A stretch of DNA of 64,000 bases, taken from positions 1 through 64,000 of the forward strand of contig CANFKE010000002.1 of the NCBI GenBank assembly GCA_947447465.1, given 5' to 3'. The translations under genes were made by a program, and so were the position numbers. Of this stretch, positions 1-8,263 are shown one piece after another. The notes beneath the pieces are model-generated. The model saw only the letters and a program-made list of their open reading frames with translations, had not been told where the DNA came from and did not search any database. Positions within the stretch are counted from its first letter, which is position 1. The number at the start of each line of letters is the position of its first letter. The DNA comes from Chitinophagaceae bacterium (lineage in GTDB: Bacteria; Bacteroidota; Bacteroidia; Chitinophagales; Chitinophagaceae).

Positions 1-1789
1 CAAGGGTAAGGTCGATTATACCCAGTCTGCCATAATTACGGGTAATACTATTATAAAAGGTACATATACCTATCAGATTTGTGACGACCACATGTGTCTT
101 CCAACAGTATATGACAAGCCGTTCTCAATTACCGTATCTGATGCCGGTGGCGAAATAACTACAGCTGATTCAACTCAACCTGCCCCTGCCGCTACAACAC
201 CTGCAGATACCACACCACATACTGCAGCTGCTACTGCCGCAGCGCCTAAAGCTGATACAACACATGTTGCTTCAACAACTACTCAGAATGAAGAAGAAAA
301 GAAATCATTATTGTGGTTGTTCCTTGCTGCTTTCATCGGTGGTCTGGCAGCAGTGCTCACACCATGTGTCTATTCTATGATACCTATCACTGTTAGTTTC
401 TTTACCAAAAGGAGCAAAAGCCGTAAAGAGGGTATCCGTAATGCCTTGTACTATTCATTATCTATCATTATCATATTTACTGTATTAGGCGTATTGGTTT
501 CACTGATATTTGGTGCTGGTGCGCTTAATTCACTATCCACCAACTGGATAGCTAATATGTTCTTCTTCGTGGTATTCGTGGTCTTTGGTATCTCATTTTT
601 GGGGGCATTCGAGATCACATTGCCAAGCTCATGGACCAATGCCACCGATTCAAAGGCAGGTGTCGGCAGTTTCAGTGGTATCTTCTTCATGGCATTGACA
701 CTGGTAATTGTGTCATTCTCTTGTACCGGTCCTATTGTTGGTCCGCTGCTGGTAGCTGCCGGTAAGGGCGGTATTGCCGGACCTGCTGTGGGTATGTTTG
801 GCTTCTCTGTTGGTCTGGCATTGCCATTCGCATTGTTTGCCATCTTCCCGGGTATGCTCAACAAGATCGCTTCTTCAGGTGGTTGGCTCAACCAGGTCAA
901 GGTAGTTCTGGGTTTCATTGAGCTGATGTTGGCATTGAAGTTCTTCTCTAATGCAGACCTTTCACAAGGATGGAGATTATTGGACAGAGAGGTGTTCATT
1001 GCCCTGTGGGTCGTATTGTCTGTACTTATTGGTATGTACCTGTTGGGTAAGATCAAGATGTCTCATGATGATAAACCTGTAGAAAATGACTTCGGACAGG
1101 AGTATGTATCTATCCCTAAGCTATTCATGTCTATTGCTGCGTTTGCTTTTGCTGTCTATCTCATACCGGGTATGTGGGGCGCTCCGTTGAACGGTGTTAG
1201 TGCTTTCGTTCCGCCTATGGGTACCTTCGATGCTTTTGGTGGTAGTGCTGCTGCTCCTGCCGCTGCTCACGAAGATAATGGTGTAAGACCCGTAAAGTAT
1301 GTTGCTGACATGAAGATCTACGAACCGCAGGTGGTAAAATCTATGGGTCTCGAAACCTATTTCGATTATGATGAGGCCCTTGCTGCAGCCAAGAAATTGA
1401 AGAAGCCGATCATGCTCGACTTTACCGGTATCAACTGCGTCAATTGCCGCAAGATGGAATCTCAGGTTTGGTCTAAGTCTGAGGTGGCCAGGCGACTAAA
1501 AGAAGATTTTATCGTTGTGTCTCTGTATTGCGATTTCAATAAACTGCAATTACCAAAAGATCAGCAATACTTCTCTAAAGAACAGAACGTGCAGATAGAA
1601 ACGGTAGGTCAGAAGAATACAGATCTCCAGGTAGTGAAATTCGGTTCTAATTCTCAGCCATTCTATTTCTTTGTCGATGAGAACGGCAATAAATTAATAG
1701 AAGGTGGATATAGCTACGATCCTGATGTGGACAAATTCGTTAAACACCTCGATCAGGTAAAAGCGAACTATAAGAAAACACACCCGTAA
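1..1789 (+). CDS. DsbD-like thiol:disulfide interchange protein (5' partial)
   Basis: The frame is open from base 2, so the start lies before the window; the ATG at 92 is internal. Just before it the sequence reads YQICDDHMCLP, the paired-cysteine signature of the DsbD N-terminal periplasmic domain. An Ala/Pro/Thr-rich linker (bases ~170-290) leads to a hydrophobic block of about eight membrane segments carrying the paired membrane cysteines in TPCVYSM and SFSCTGP. The C-terminal thioredoxin-like domain has CVNC (1436-1447). DsbD proteins pass electrons from cytoplasmic thioredoxin through the membrane to periplasmic thiol proteins or cytochrome c maturation. The domain order matches full DsbD. 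The gene stands alone, with 133 bp to the next one. Confidence 0.9.
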   Translation, partial: KGKVDYTQSAIITGNTIIKGTYTYQICDDHMCLPTVYDKPFSITVSDAGGEITTADSTQPAPAATTPADTTPHTAAATAAAPKADTTHVASTTTQNEEEKKSLLWLFLAAFIGGLAAVLTPCVYSMIPITVSFFTKRSKSRKEGIRNALYYSLSIIIIFTVLGVLVSLIFGAGALNSLSTNWIANMFFFVVFVVFGISFLGAFEITLPSSWTNATDSKAGVGSFSGIFFMALTLVIVSFSCTGPIVGPLLVAAGKGGIAGPAVGMFGFSVGLALPFALFAIFPGMLNKIASSGGWLNQVKVVLGFIELMLALKFFSNADLSQGWRLLDREVFIALWVVLSVLIGMYLLGKIKMSHDDKPVENDFGQEYVSIPKLFMSIAAFAFAVYLIPGMWGAPLNGVSAFVPPMGTFDAFGGSAAAPAAAHEDNGVRPVKYVADMKIYEPQVVKSMGLETYFDYDEALAAAKKLKKPIMLDFTGINCVNCRKMESQVWSKSEVARRLKEDFIVVSLYCDFNKLQLPKDQQYFSKEQNVQIETVGQKNTDLQVVKFGSNSQPFYFFVDENGNKLIEGGYSYDPDVDKFVKHLDQVKANYKKTHP

Positions 1790-1870
1790 GCAATTAGTAG
1801 AGAGGCATAAATCCGTCTCCGCAAAACACTTTCAAAAACACTGGTCCACGCATCTGCTTCGACCAAAAAC

Positions 1871-1888
1871 ATGCAAGCATACCGCTTG
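1871..1888. repeat. Short hairpin GCAAGC..GCTTGC
   Basis: GCAAGC, a short ATAC loop and CGCTTGC form a small stem in the gap between the DsbD-like gene and the flavoprotein gene. Its arms resemble the GCAAGCG-AGA-CGCTTGC hairpin at 26944-26960. It may be a weak terminator or a decayed member of the dispersed hairpin family. Confidence 0.4.
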
Positions 1889-1922
1889 CGAAATAGCATT
1901 TTAGGATAAAAACCTAACGCAA

Positions 1923-3473
1923 ATGATCAAAGATATTTCCATTTCCTTGCTGCCATCTGCAGCGGCCAACGATGAATCTGTAAGGCAGGCTATTGCTGCT
2001 GAGTGTGCGGTAGCACCATCCAGTATTACGGGTTATTCCATAAAGAAAAGATCCATAGATGCACGGCCCAGGCAGCCGCTGATCTTACTATCCTTACAGG
2101 TATTTATTGATGAGGTCGTTGTAGAAGAGTTGCCATTCGATCCCAAACTACATAATGTTACCAACGCGCCACATGTGGTGATAGTAGGTGCAGGGCCTGC
2201 CGGGTTATTTGCTGCATTAAAGCTGATAGAGCAGGGCTACAAACCTATAGTTCTTGAGCGCGGTAAGGATGTGCGTAGTCGCCGTCGCGATCTGGCTGCA
2301 CTCAATAAAGAAGGTGTGGTTAACCCCGAAAGCAACTATTGTTTTGGTGAGGGCGGAGCCGGTACCTACAGCGATGGTAAGCTATATACCCGTTCTACAA
2401 AGCGGGGTGATGTGGGCCGCATACTTCAATTATTCAGTCATTTTGGTGCAGAGCAGAATATCCTGTTCGATGCCCATCCGCATATCGGCACCAACAAACT
2501 GCCTCAGATCATTACCGCTATGCGCGAAGCCATAGTGGAGTGTGGGGGAGAAGTGCTGTTCAATAAGAAATTGACCGACATCCTGCTGGATGGAGATGCC
2601 GTAAAGGGGGTTAAGACCGGAGATGGCGATACCATTCTCTGCGATAAGGTCATATTGGCAACAGGTCATTCTGCCAGAGATATTTTTACATTGCTGCATG
2701 AAAAACAGATCATTGTTGAATGCAAGCCTTTTGCCTTAGGTGTCCGCATAGAGCATCCGCAGGCATTGATAGACAGTGCGCAATACCATTGCGCTACCCG
2801 TGATGTGTACTTGCCACCGGCCAGCTATTCATTGGTGGCGCAGGAATATGGTAGGGGAGTGTTCTCTTTCTGTATGTGCCCGGGTGGTATCATTGCTCCT
2901 GCGGCAACAGCTCCCGGTGAGTTGGTAGTGAATGGGTGGTCGCCATCCAAGCGAAATAATCCCTATGCCAATTCAGGTACTGTAGTAGCAGTGGACGAAA
3001 GAGACTTCGCCAAGTATGGGTTTACTGGGCCACTTGCCGCTATGCACTACCAGCAGATGGTAGAACAAGCCTCTTTCAAAGCAGGTGGTGGTAAGTTGGT
3101 AGCACCGGCGCAGCGCTTGTCAGACTTTGTTAATGATAAGGTGTCCGCTACATTACCCGATTGTTCTTATCTGCCGGGACTCAATAGTGTTTCGCTCAAA
3201 GATGTATTGCCTAAAGAGGTTTCTGCTGCGCTGAAGAAAGCAATGGTAGATTTTGGTAAGAAGATGAAGGGATACTATACCAATGAGGCGGTAATGGTAG
3301 CTACAGAATCCCGCACCAGTTCTCCGGTTCGTATTCCCCGCGATAAGGAAACCTTGCAGCATATACAGATCAAAGGCTTATTCCCTTGTGCCGAAGGTGC
3401 GGGTTATGCGGGTGGTATTATCTCTGCGGCTATAGATGGTGAAAGGTGTGCTATGGCTTCTATTGTAGGTTAA
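1923..3473 (+). CDS. COG2509-type FAD-dependent dehydrogenase
   Basis: 516 aa. After an N-terminal domain of about 85 residues there is a Rossmann FAD motif, VIVGAGPAGLFAA, with the ADP-ribose-binding ERG following. The C-terminal FAD loop is CAEGAGYAGGIISAAIDG. A glycine-rich stretch (FGEGGAGTYSDGKL) after the first motif is typical of the HI0933/COG2509 group of uncharacterised flavoproteins. The substrate is unknown. The length fits the family, and the protein has no signal peptide, so it should be cytosolic. The ATG at 1923 is chosen because the N-terminal domain belongs to the family and the region before it is non-coding. Confidence 0.8.
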   Translation: MIKDISISLLPSAAANDESVRQAIAAECAVAPSSITGYSIKKRSIDARPRQPLILLSLQVFIDEVVVEELPFDPKLHNVTNAPHVVIVGAGPAGLFAALKLIEQGYKPIVLERGKDVRSRRRDLAALNKEGVVNPESNYCFGEGGAGTYSDGKLYTRSTKRGDVGRILQLFSHFGAEQNILFDAHPHIGTNKLPQIITAMREAIVECGGEVLFNKKLTDILLDGDAVKGVKTGDGDTILCDKVILATGHSARDIFTLLHEKQIIVECKPFALGVRIEHPQALIDSAQYHCATRDVYLPPASYSLVAQEYGRGVFSFCMCPGGIIAPAATAPGELVVNGWSPSKRNNPYANSGTVVAVDERDFAKYGFTGPLAAMHYQQMVEQASFKAGGGKLVAPAQRLSDFVNDKVSATLPDCSYLPGLNSVSLKDVLPKEVSAALKKAMVDFGKKMKGYYTNEAVMVATESRTSSPVRIPRDKETLQHIQIKGLFPCAEGAGYAGGIISAAIDGERCAMASIVG

Positions 3474-3579
3474 TGTTTCAATCAGCAGGAGTCGTTAGAT
3501 CTCATATATTTTTTGAAAGTCATTGTATTGTTTATCAGTTAGTTACGTTTCATGTGTTGTAAAAGGCACCTATTTCTTT

Positions 3580-3609
3580 TTTGTCATTCCCTTTTATTCT
3601 CTACTTTTG
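3580..3609 (+). promoter_or_regulatory. Bacteroidota-type promoter of the B12 riboswitch operon
   Basis: TTTG at 3580-3583 and TACTTTTG at 3602-3609 match the -33 TTTG and -7 TAnnTTTG boxes of the Bacteroidota primary sigma factor, with an 18-base spacer. Transcription would start just before the riboswitch aptamer. Confidence 0.6.
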
Positions 3610-3618
3610 CGTCACAAC

Positions 3619-3785
3619 GGTTTTCACCCTGGGGTGAAATTAAAAGGGAATCAGGTGTAAATCCTGGACATTTCCCGATGCTGTAAGCTTCATTTTAGCC
3701 TTTTTGCTACCTAATAATGCCACTGTTACCCTCAATAAGTAATGGGAAGGCCGCAAAAAAGGTGAAGTAAGTCAGAAGACCTGCC
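3619..3785 (+). ncRNA. Cobalamin (B12) riboswitch
   Basis: The conserved parts occur in order: GGGAATCAGGTGTAAATCC (from 3646), CCCGATGCTGTAA, the B12-box core GCCACTG (3719-3725), GGGAAGGC (~3744) and GTCAGAAGACCTGCC ending at 3785. A hairpin TTTCACC/GGGTGAAA precedes them. In Bacteroidota such aptamers usually block expression of B12 uptake genes when adenosylcobalamin is abundant. It lies about 140 bases before the DUF4465 gene and so should control the three following surface-protein genes. A clear intrinsic terminator is not seen between aptamer and ATG, so control may act at translation. Confidence 0.92.
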
Positions 3786-3922
3786 TTTGTACATCATAGA
3801 TTATCGCTGCTTTCGGGTAAAAGGCACAGATAAATAAGAATGTGTGTGCTTGGGCATGCCTTCCTATATCTGTTTATATCCTTTTGTAGCATTTCGACAT
3901 TGTTTTAAAAACCGATCGATAT

Positions 3923-4927
3923 ATGCGCAAATTTACATTGCTTATTGCTGCACTGGCTTTTATAATAGCTGCCAATGCACAGACTGTTTCCACTTTTGAG
4001 ACCCTTTCTCTGGTAGGCTCAGATACTGCCTACATCAATTACTCCAATCCCGGCAACGATGTCGGCTTTACTAACGGACTTGTTTACTATCCATGTGTTT
4101 ATGATACAGGTTTTGGTGCGCAATACTGGAGCTATGGTTTTGCTTATTCCAATTGGACCGATTCTGTTACCAGCGGTTACATGAATCAATATTCGGCAAA
4201 GACGGCAATTGGTTATGGCGGATCAGCTAAATATGCCGTTGCCTATGGTATCGTCAATTCTGTAAAACTTCAGGGCGCTGCGGCAGGGCAGACTGTCAAT
4301 GGCTTTTACATGACCAACAGTACTTATGCCTACAATAGTATGAGAGACGGTGACGGCTTTGCCAAAAAGTTTGGAGATACTACCGGAACTGGTCTTACTA
4401 CCGGTCAGGGTACTGCTCCGGACTGGTGCAAGGTGCTGATTCATGGCTACAAGGCCGGTGTATTAAATGCTGATAGCGTTGTATTTTACCTCGCAGATTT
4501 CCGTGGTGCTGCTAGTGCCGACTACATAGTGAACACATGGCAATGGGTCAACCTTTTACCATTGGGTCATGTGGACAGTATTACTTTTACTATGAGCTCT
4601 TCCGACAATAACTCTTTTGGTATGAAGACTCCTGCCTATTTCTGTGTGGACAATTTTACCACTAATGAGACCGGTGTAGGCATTGCAAATGCACAGACGG
4701 TTGCAGCTAAGGTATATCCTGTTCCTGCTACCTCAATTTTGAATATTGATCTCACTGATGATAATACTCAGGTAGTAGCTGTTATAGATATGAAGGGTAG
4801 TGTAGTATTTACAGAAAACATTACAGCCAAGCATATTGAAATAAATACTTCATCTTTGCCTGCAGGTGCATATATATTGAAGTTGTCGGGTGTAAGCAAT
4901 GCGTCTATGCGTTTCATAAAGGAATAG
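3923..4927 (+). CDS. DUF4465 family cell-surface protein with T9SS sorting domain
   Basis: 334 aa. Signal peptide MRKFTLLIAALAFIIAANAQ is followed by a DUF4465 domain (roughly residues 22-245), recognisable from the GFAYSNWTD, NQYSA and YGGSAKYAV stretches. The last ~75 residues form a type A T9SS sorting domain starting VYPVPATSILNI and ending in LPAGAYILKLSG...RFIKE. DUF4465 proteins recur beside B12 riboswitches and BtuB receptors in this phylum. The riboswitch directly upstream supports a role in capture of corrinoids at the cell surface; that role is inferred. It is first in a same-strand group of three. Confidence 0.85.
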   Translation: MRKFTLLIAALAFIIAANAQTVSTFETLSLVGSDTAYINYSNPGNDVGFTNGLVYYPCVYDTGFGAQYWSYGFAYSNWTDSVTSGYMNQYSAKTAIGYGGSAKYAVAYGIVNSVKLQGAAAGQTVNGFYMTNSTYAYNSMRDGDGFAKKFGDTTGTGLTTGQGTAPDWCKVLIHGYKAGVLNADSVVFYLADFRGAASADYIVNTWQWVNLLPLGHVDSITFTMSSSDNNSFGMKTPAYFCVDNFTTNETGVGIANAQTVAAKVYPVPATSILNIDLTDDNTQVVAVIDMKGSVVFTENITAKHIEINTSSLPAGAYILKLSGVSNASMRFIKE

Positions 4928-5063
4928 TGGTTCATCATTGCATCGAAGAGTAGTTGCTTGCCTGCGGCACGCTGTGTTTAAGACAAGTACTTTTACTACG
5001 ATCCTGTAGCACATTCGGCCCAATGAATTGACCTGGTGTTTCTATATTAGTTTGCATAATTTA

Positions 5064-6065
5064 ATGAGATACTTTTTTTATATATTATTTCTTTTGTCGT
5101 GTGCTTTTTCTGCTGTGGCGCAGTATGCGCCGCAGCAGGGATTGCCCGGCTCTACTGCCATCAGTGCTACCAGCAGTGTATTTGTGCGGTGGGCTACACA
5201 GTGTTCTATTAAGAGAGGATATATCCGTATTGATTCTCCATCACTGGGTTACACATCATACGGAGATAGTTCTCTTGCACTTGGCGCTCCCGATCATTCT
5301 GTTGTGAGTCTGGGTGATAGCGGTGTTGCCGATCTTACTTTTCCGGGAATGATCTATGATGGCCCCGGCCCTGATTTTGCTGTCTTTGAGAACGGATTCA
5401 TCAACCCCGCCAACGATTCTCAGGCCTATCTCGAGCTGGCTTTCGTTGAGGTCAGTTCAGACGGTATCAACTACAGCCGATTTCCTGCACGATCGCTGAC
5501 TCAGGTAAATACACAGATAGCAGGAACCGGACAATATATGTATGCCAATCTGCTCAATAATCTGGCCGGCAAGTATGGAGCAGGTTATGGTACGCCTTTT
5601 GATCTGAGCGAATTAGCGGGTATATCCGGACTGGATATCAATAACATTACTCATGTACGTATCGTGGATGTGGTGGGTTCCATCGGTTCTCATGCTACTC
5701 ACGACAGCTCTGGCCGTGTTATCAATGATCCGTTCCCGACCAATTTTCCTACCGGCGGATTCGACCTCGATGCTGTAGGTGTCATTCATCATCTGGGTAC
5801 TGCACAGGTCAGTGACCTTGCCGGGGGCATTACACTCACTACATTTCCCAATCCCGTTACCGATAAACTATTCTATGACATAAAGGGTATTGCAGATGGT
5901 TCTGCTGTTTCGCTCACTACCATAAGTGGCGTGGTTGTTTATCAATGTGCCGCATCTTCGGGTAAGAATTGGATAGATATGGAGCAATATCCTACAGGTA
6001 TGTATTATCTTGTATTGCAAGATGCAAACGGAAGCAAATGGGTAGAAAAAGTTATCAGGCGCTGA
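5064..6065 (+). CDS. T9SS-sorted cell-surface protein of the B12 locus
   Basis: 333 aa from the ATG at 5064, which begins a good signal peptide (MRYFFYILFLLSCAFSAVAQ); an upstream in-frame ATG at 5028 would spoil it. The body has GPGPDFAVFENGF and VEVSSDG motifs, typical of the cell-surface proteins found beside DUF4465 and YncE-like genes in Bacteroidota B12 loci. The C-terminus (FPNPVTDKLFYDI to VEKVIRR) is a type A T9SS sorting domain. Exact function is unknown. Its 3' end overlaps the next gene by 28 bases, indicating co-translation with the BtuG-like lipoprotein. Confidence 0.75.
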   Translation: MRYFFYILFLLSCAFSAVAQYAPQQGLPGSTAISATSSVFVRWATQCSIKRGYIRIDSPSLGYTSYGDSSLALGAPDHSVVSLGDSGVADLTFPGMIYDGPGPDFAVFENGFINPANDSQAYLELAFVEVSSDGINYSRFPARSLTQVNTQIAGTGQYMYANLLNNLAGKYGAGYGTPFDLSELAGISGLDINNITHVRIVDVVGSIGSHATHDSSGRVINDPFPTNFPTGGFDLDAVGVIHHLGTAQVSDLAGGITLTTFPNPVTDKLFYDIKGIADGSAVSLTTISGVVVYQCAASSGKNWIDMEQYPTGMYYLVLQDANGSKWVEKVIRR

Positions 6066-7108
6066 TCATATTTTGTTGCTTTCTTGCATCATGCGTGAAG
6101 GATAGTCCGCCGGGAAATACTACCGGAACACCCACCAATAAATCGGGTGTTTATATTGCTTGTGAGGGTCAGTTTACAGTAGGTAATGCTGCTCTATATC
6201 TCTACAAACCACTGGCCGACAGTACTTTTGGTGATCTCTATCAAAATGTGAATGGTCAACCCTTGGGTGATGTGTTGCAAAGTATCACAGCTATTGATGA
6301 CAAAATATTCCTTGCCGTCAATCATTCAGATAAAGTAGTTGTGCTTAATGCCTCCGACCTTAGAACGGTAGCTACCATTACTGTGCCTTCTCCAAGATAT
6401 ATACTATCTGTAAGCAGCACTAAGGCATATGTATCATCTTTGTACCACAACAAGGTATATGTACTGGATCTTGGTTCGCTGACAGTAACGGATTCTGTAA
6501 CTGTACCTGCCACTAATACGGAAGGGCTATGTTCGTATGGCACCGATGTATATGTTGCTGCATGGGATACTTCCTCCCGAAGCATCTATAAGATAGACCC
6601 GGTTACCAATAGGGTCACACAGAGTTTGACGGTGTCGGGATATGCGCCCCACAATATTCTGGTAGATAAGGAGCAGATGCTCTGGATACTTTCCGGAAAT
6701 CAGGCAAAAGATAAAAGGTCTTACTGGACCCGAATAGATCCATCTACGGGCAACATTATTGCTGCTTATGAATTCCCTCCTTCCGCCGAGCCGATAAAAC
6801 CGATATTCAATTCCACTAAAGATACCCTCTATTACATAGAAGCTAATTATTCAGGAGGAACCGGCGATAACGGTATCTATCGCATGGGTATTCATGAATC
6901 CACGCTCCCGGCCACTCCGTTTGTAGGGGCAGTTCAGTATCAATATTTCTGGGCCCTGGGCATAGACCCTTCAACTGGCTACATCTATATTGGTGATCCC
7001 AAAGGATTTAATCAAAAGGGTAGTGTCTCCATTTACAAGCAAGATGGTAGTTACTACAGATCATTTGCTACCGGTGTAGGTCCCGGTAGCTTTTTGTTCG
7101 TGGAGTAA
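6038..7108 (+). CDS. BtuG-like (YncE/DUF5074) beta-propeller surface lipoprotein
   Basis: 356 aa from the ATG at 6038: MGRKSYQALIIFCCFLASC is a lipoprotein signal with lipobox LASC. The remainder is built of repeated beta-propeller blades (for example NHSDKVVVLNASDL, SLYHNKVYVLDLGSL, GTDVYVAAWDT, IDPSTGYIYIGD), as in YncE/DUF5074 proteins. In Bacteroides the related BtuG lipoproteins sit on the outside of the BtuB receptor and bind cobalamin very tightly. The riboswitch-led context suggests the same role. No btuB follows; the next 1.1 kb is non-coding repeats. The start overlaps the preceding gene. Confidence 0.75.
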   Translation: MGRKSYQALIIFCCFLASCVKDSPPGNTTGTPTNKSGVYIACEGQFTVGNAALYLYKPLADSTFGDLYQNVNGQPLGDVLQSITAIDDKIFLAVNHSDKVVVLNASDLRTVATITVPSPRYILSVSSTKAYVSSLYHNKVYVLDLGSLTVTDSVTVPATNTEGLCSYGTDVYVAAWDTSSRSIYKIDPVTNRVTQSLTVSGYAPHNILVDKEQMLWILSGNQAKDKRSYWTRIDPSTGNIIAAYEFPPSAEPIKPIFNSTKDTLYYIEANYSGGTGDNGIYRMGIHESTLPATPFVGAVQYQYFWALGIDPSTGYIYIGDPKGFNQKGSVSIYKQDGSYYRSFATGVGPGSFLFVE

Positions 7109-7142
7109 GATATACTAGTTTACTTGTACCGAAGTACTTACG

Positions 7143-7331
7143 GTCGCGAGAGTTAGTCCTGATTTTCTCGGGACGCTCTCGTGACGACTTGATTTAACGG
7201 GTCTCTGACCCGAATATTTCATCCTACGCCACTTGTCGAAACGTCTAGCTTTCTTATCCACACTACGCTGGGCGTAGTCTCTGACTACGCCCCACCTGGC
7301 TTGCGGTCTCCCGACCGCATGACCTTACACT
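7143..7331 (+). repeat. Hairpin-rich repeat, unit 1 (blocks A and C)
   Basis: First of three tandem copies of a non-coding unit. Block A (7143-7264) holds a long hairpin (GTCGCGAGAG...CTCTCGTGAC), CGGGTC-TCT-GACCCG (7198-7212) and TTATCCACA. Block C holds GGGCGTAGTC-TCT-GACTACGCCC (7270-7292) and GCGGTC-TCCC-GACCGC (7303-7318). The middle block B of ~150 bases present in units 2 and 3 is missing. Block A has more substitutions than in the later units, suggesting it is older. Confidence 0.85.
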
Positions 7332-7691
7332 GTCGCGAGAGTTAGTCCCGATTTTCTCGGGACGCTCTCGTGACGACCTGATTTAACGGGTCTCCGACCC
7401 GAATATTTCATCACACGCCACTGATCGAAGCGTCTCGCTTCCTTATCCACACTCTCGCAAGCATTAATTAAGCAGGTCGCATCAGCTTTGTAGCGCTAAC
7501 AACACACTCCCCTCTTATTTTAAGAGGGGACGATATTCGACCGGCCCCTGGGCCAGTTGTCGAATGTCGGGGGTGATAAAGGATAAGCAGGACGCGCATC
7601 AACCGCTTGCGAAAAAAAACTAAGCTGGGCGTAGTCTCTGACTACGTCCTACACGGCTTGCGGTCTCCTGACCGCCTTACCACACACACCT
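7332..7691 (+). repeat. Hairpin-rich repeat, unit 2 (complete, blocks A-B-C)
   Basis: The complete 360-base unit. Block A (7332-7453) carries CGGGTC-TCC-GACCCG (7387-7401), GAAGCG-TCT-CGCTTC (7427-7441) and TTATCCACA (7443-7451). Block B (7454-7604) carries CCCCTCTTA-TTT-TAAGAGGGG (7509-7529) and a long hairpin with ATTCGAC/GTCGAAT outer arms (7535-7565). Block C carries GTAGTC-TCT-GACTAC (7631-7645) and GCGGTC-TCCT-GACCGC (7660-7675). No open reading frame of note covers it. Confidence 0.9.
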
Positions 7692-7963
7692 GTCGCGAGA
7701 GTTAGTCCCGATTTTTCGGGACGCTCTCGTGACGACCTGATTTAACGGGTCTCCGACCCGAATATTTCATGACACGCCACTGGTCGAAGCGTCTCGCTTC
7801 CTTATCCACACTCTCGCAAGCATTAATTAAGCAGGTCACATCAGCTTTGTAGCGCTAACAACACACTCCCCTCTTATTTTAAGGGGGGACGATATTCGAC
7901 CGGCCCCTGGGCCAGTTGTCGAATGTCGGGGGTGATAAAGGATAAGCAGGAAGCGCATCAACC
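7692..7963 (+). repeat. Hairpin-rich repeat, unit 3 (blocks A and B)
   Basis: 272 bases nearly identical to 7332-7604, differing by scattered substitutions and one lost base in the first hairpin loop. It includes CGGGTC-TCC-GACCCG (7746-7760) and TTATCCACA (7802-7810). In the CCCCTC arm copy the right arm has changed from AAGAGGGG to AAGGGGGG. The near identity of units 2 and 3 points to a recent tandem duplication. Confidence 0.9.
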
Positions 7964-7970
7964 TACTCGT

Positions 7971-8015
7971 CCTCGTTTGTAACGAGGATGCAACGGCAGG
8001 GCGTTTGTAACGCCC
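7971..8015 (+). repeat. Two TGT-loop hairpins
   Basis: CCTCGTT-TGT-AACGAGG (7971-7987) and GGGCGTT-TGT-AACGCCC (7999-8015). The two stems have different arms but share the closing GTT/AAC and the TGT triloop, the same design as the GTC-TCT-GAC hairpins just upstream but with another loop. Confidence 0.8.
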
Positions 8016-8156
8016 GTTAAAACAGCAAAACCACCCATCATAACTAAAATTTTCTCATAGGCGCAATCATTTTTTCATAACTGCAAAAAGCTCATACAAA
8101 CCCTCCTCACACTCAAAAAACTGACATAAGTTATCCACACAAAAAAGATCCATGGT
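8016..8156. other. AT-rich tract with a fourth TTATCCACA
   Basis: Non-coding A/T- and A/C-rich sequence following the hairpin array. It holds poly-A and poly-T runs (8041-8130) and a perfect TTATCCACA at 8131-8139, in the same orientation as those in the three repeat units. No gene is seen. Confidence 0.6.
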
Positions 8157-8200
8157 GGTACGAAAAGTGTACCATCATGGTACAGAAAGTGGACCACCAT
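8157..8200 (+). promoter_or_regulatory. Tandem 22-bp operator-like repeat
   Basis: GGTACGAAAAGTGTACCATCAT (8157-8178, written here only as a guide: GGTAC, A-rich centre, GTACC) is followed directly by GGTACAGAAAGTGGACCACC and AT (8179-8200). The two are direct repeats and each is an imperfect palindrome. They lie about 65 bases before the start of the HTH gene, so they are a plausible autoregulatory site. Confidence 0.5.
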
Positions 8201-8263
8201 AGATTTTCGTTCTGCCGATTTAATTATTGTAGTCCAACTTTACTGCCGCAAAAATTTTATCCT

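Noticed and set aside
451-1056. 201-codon minus-strand frame
   Set aside because: Antisense to the membrane part of the DsbD-like protein, with no coherent domain.
7143-7963. CRISPR array
   Set aside because: Repeats have a period of ~360 bases with similar sequence throughout; there are no short direct repeats separated by unique spacers and no cas genes.
8177-8263. ATG 8177 as the start of the HTH protein
   Set aside because: It lies inside the operator-like repeat, and the added residues are Cys/Phe/His-rich without structure; GTG 8264 fits better.
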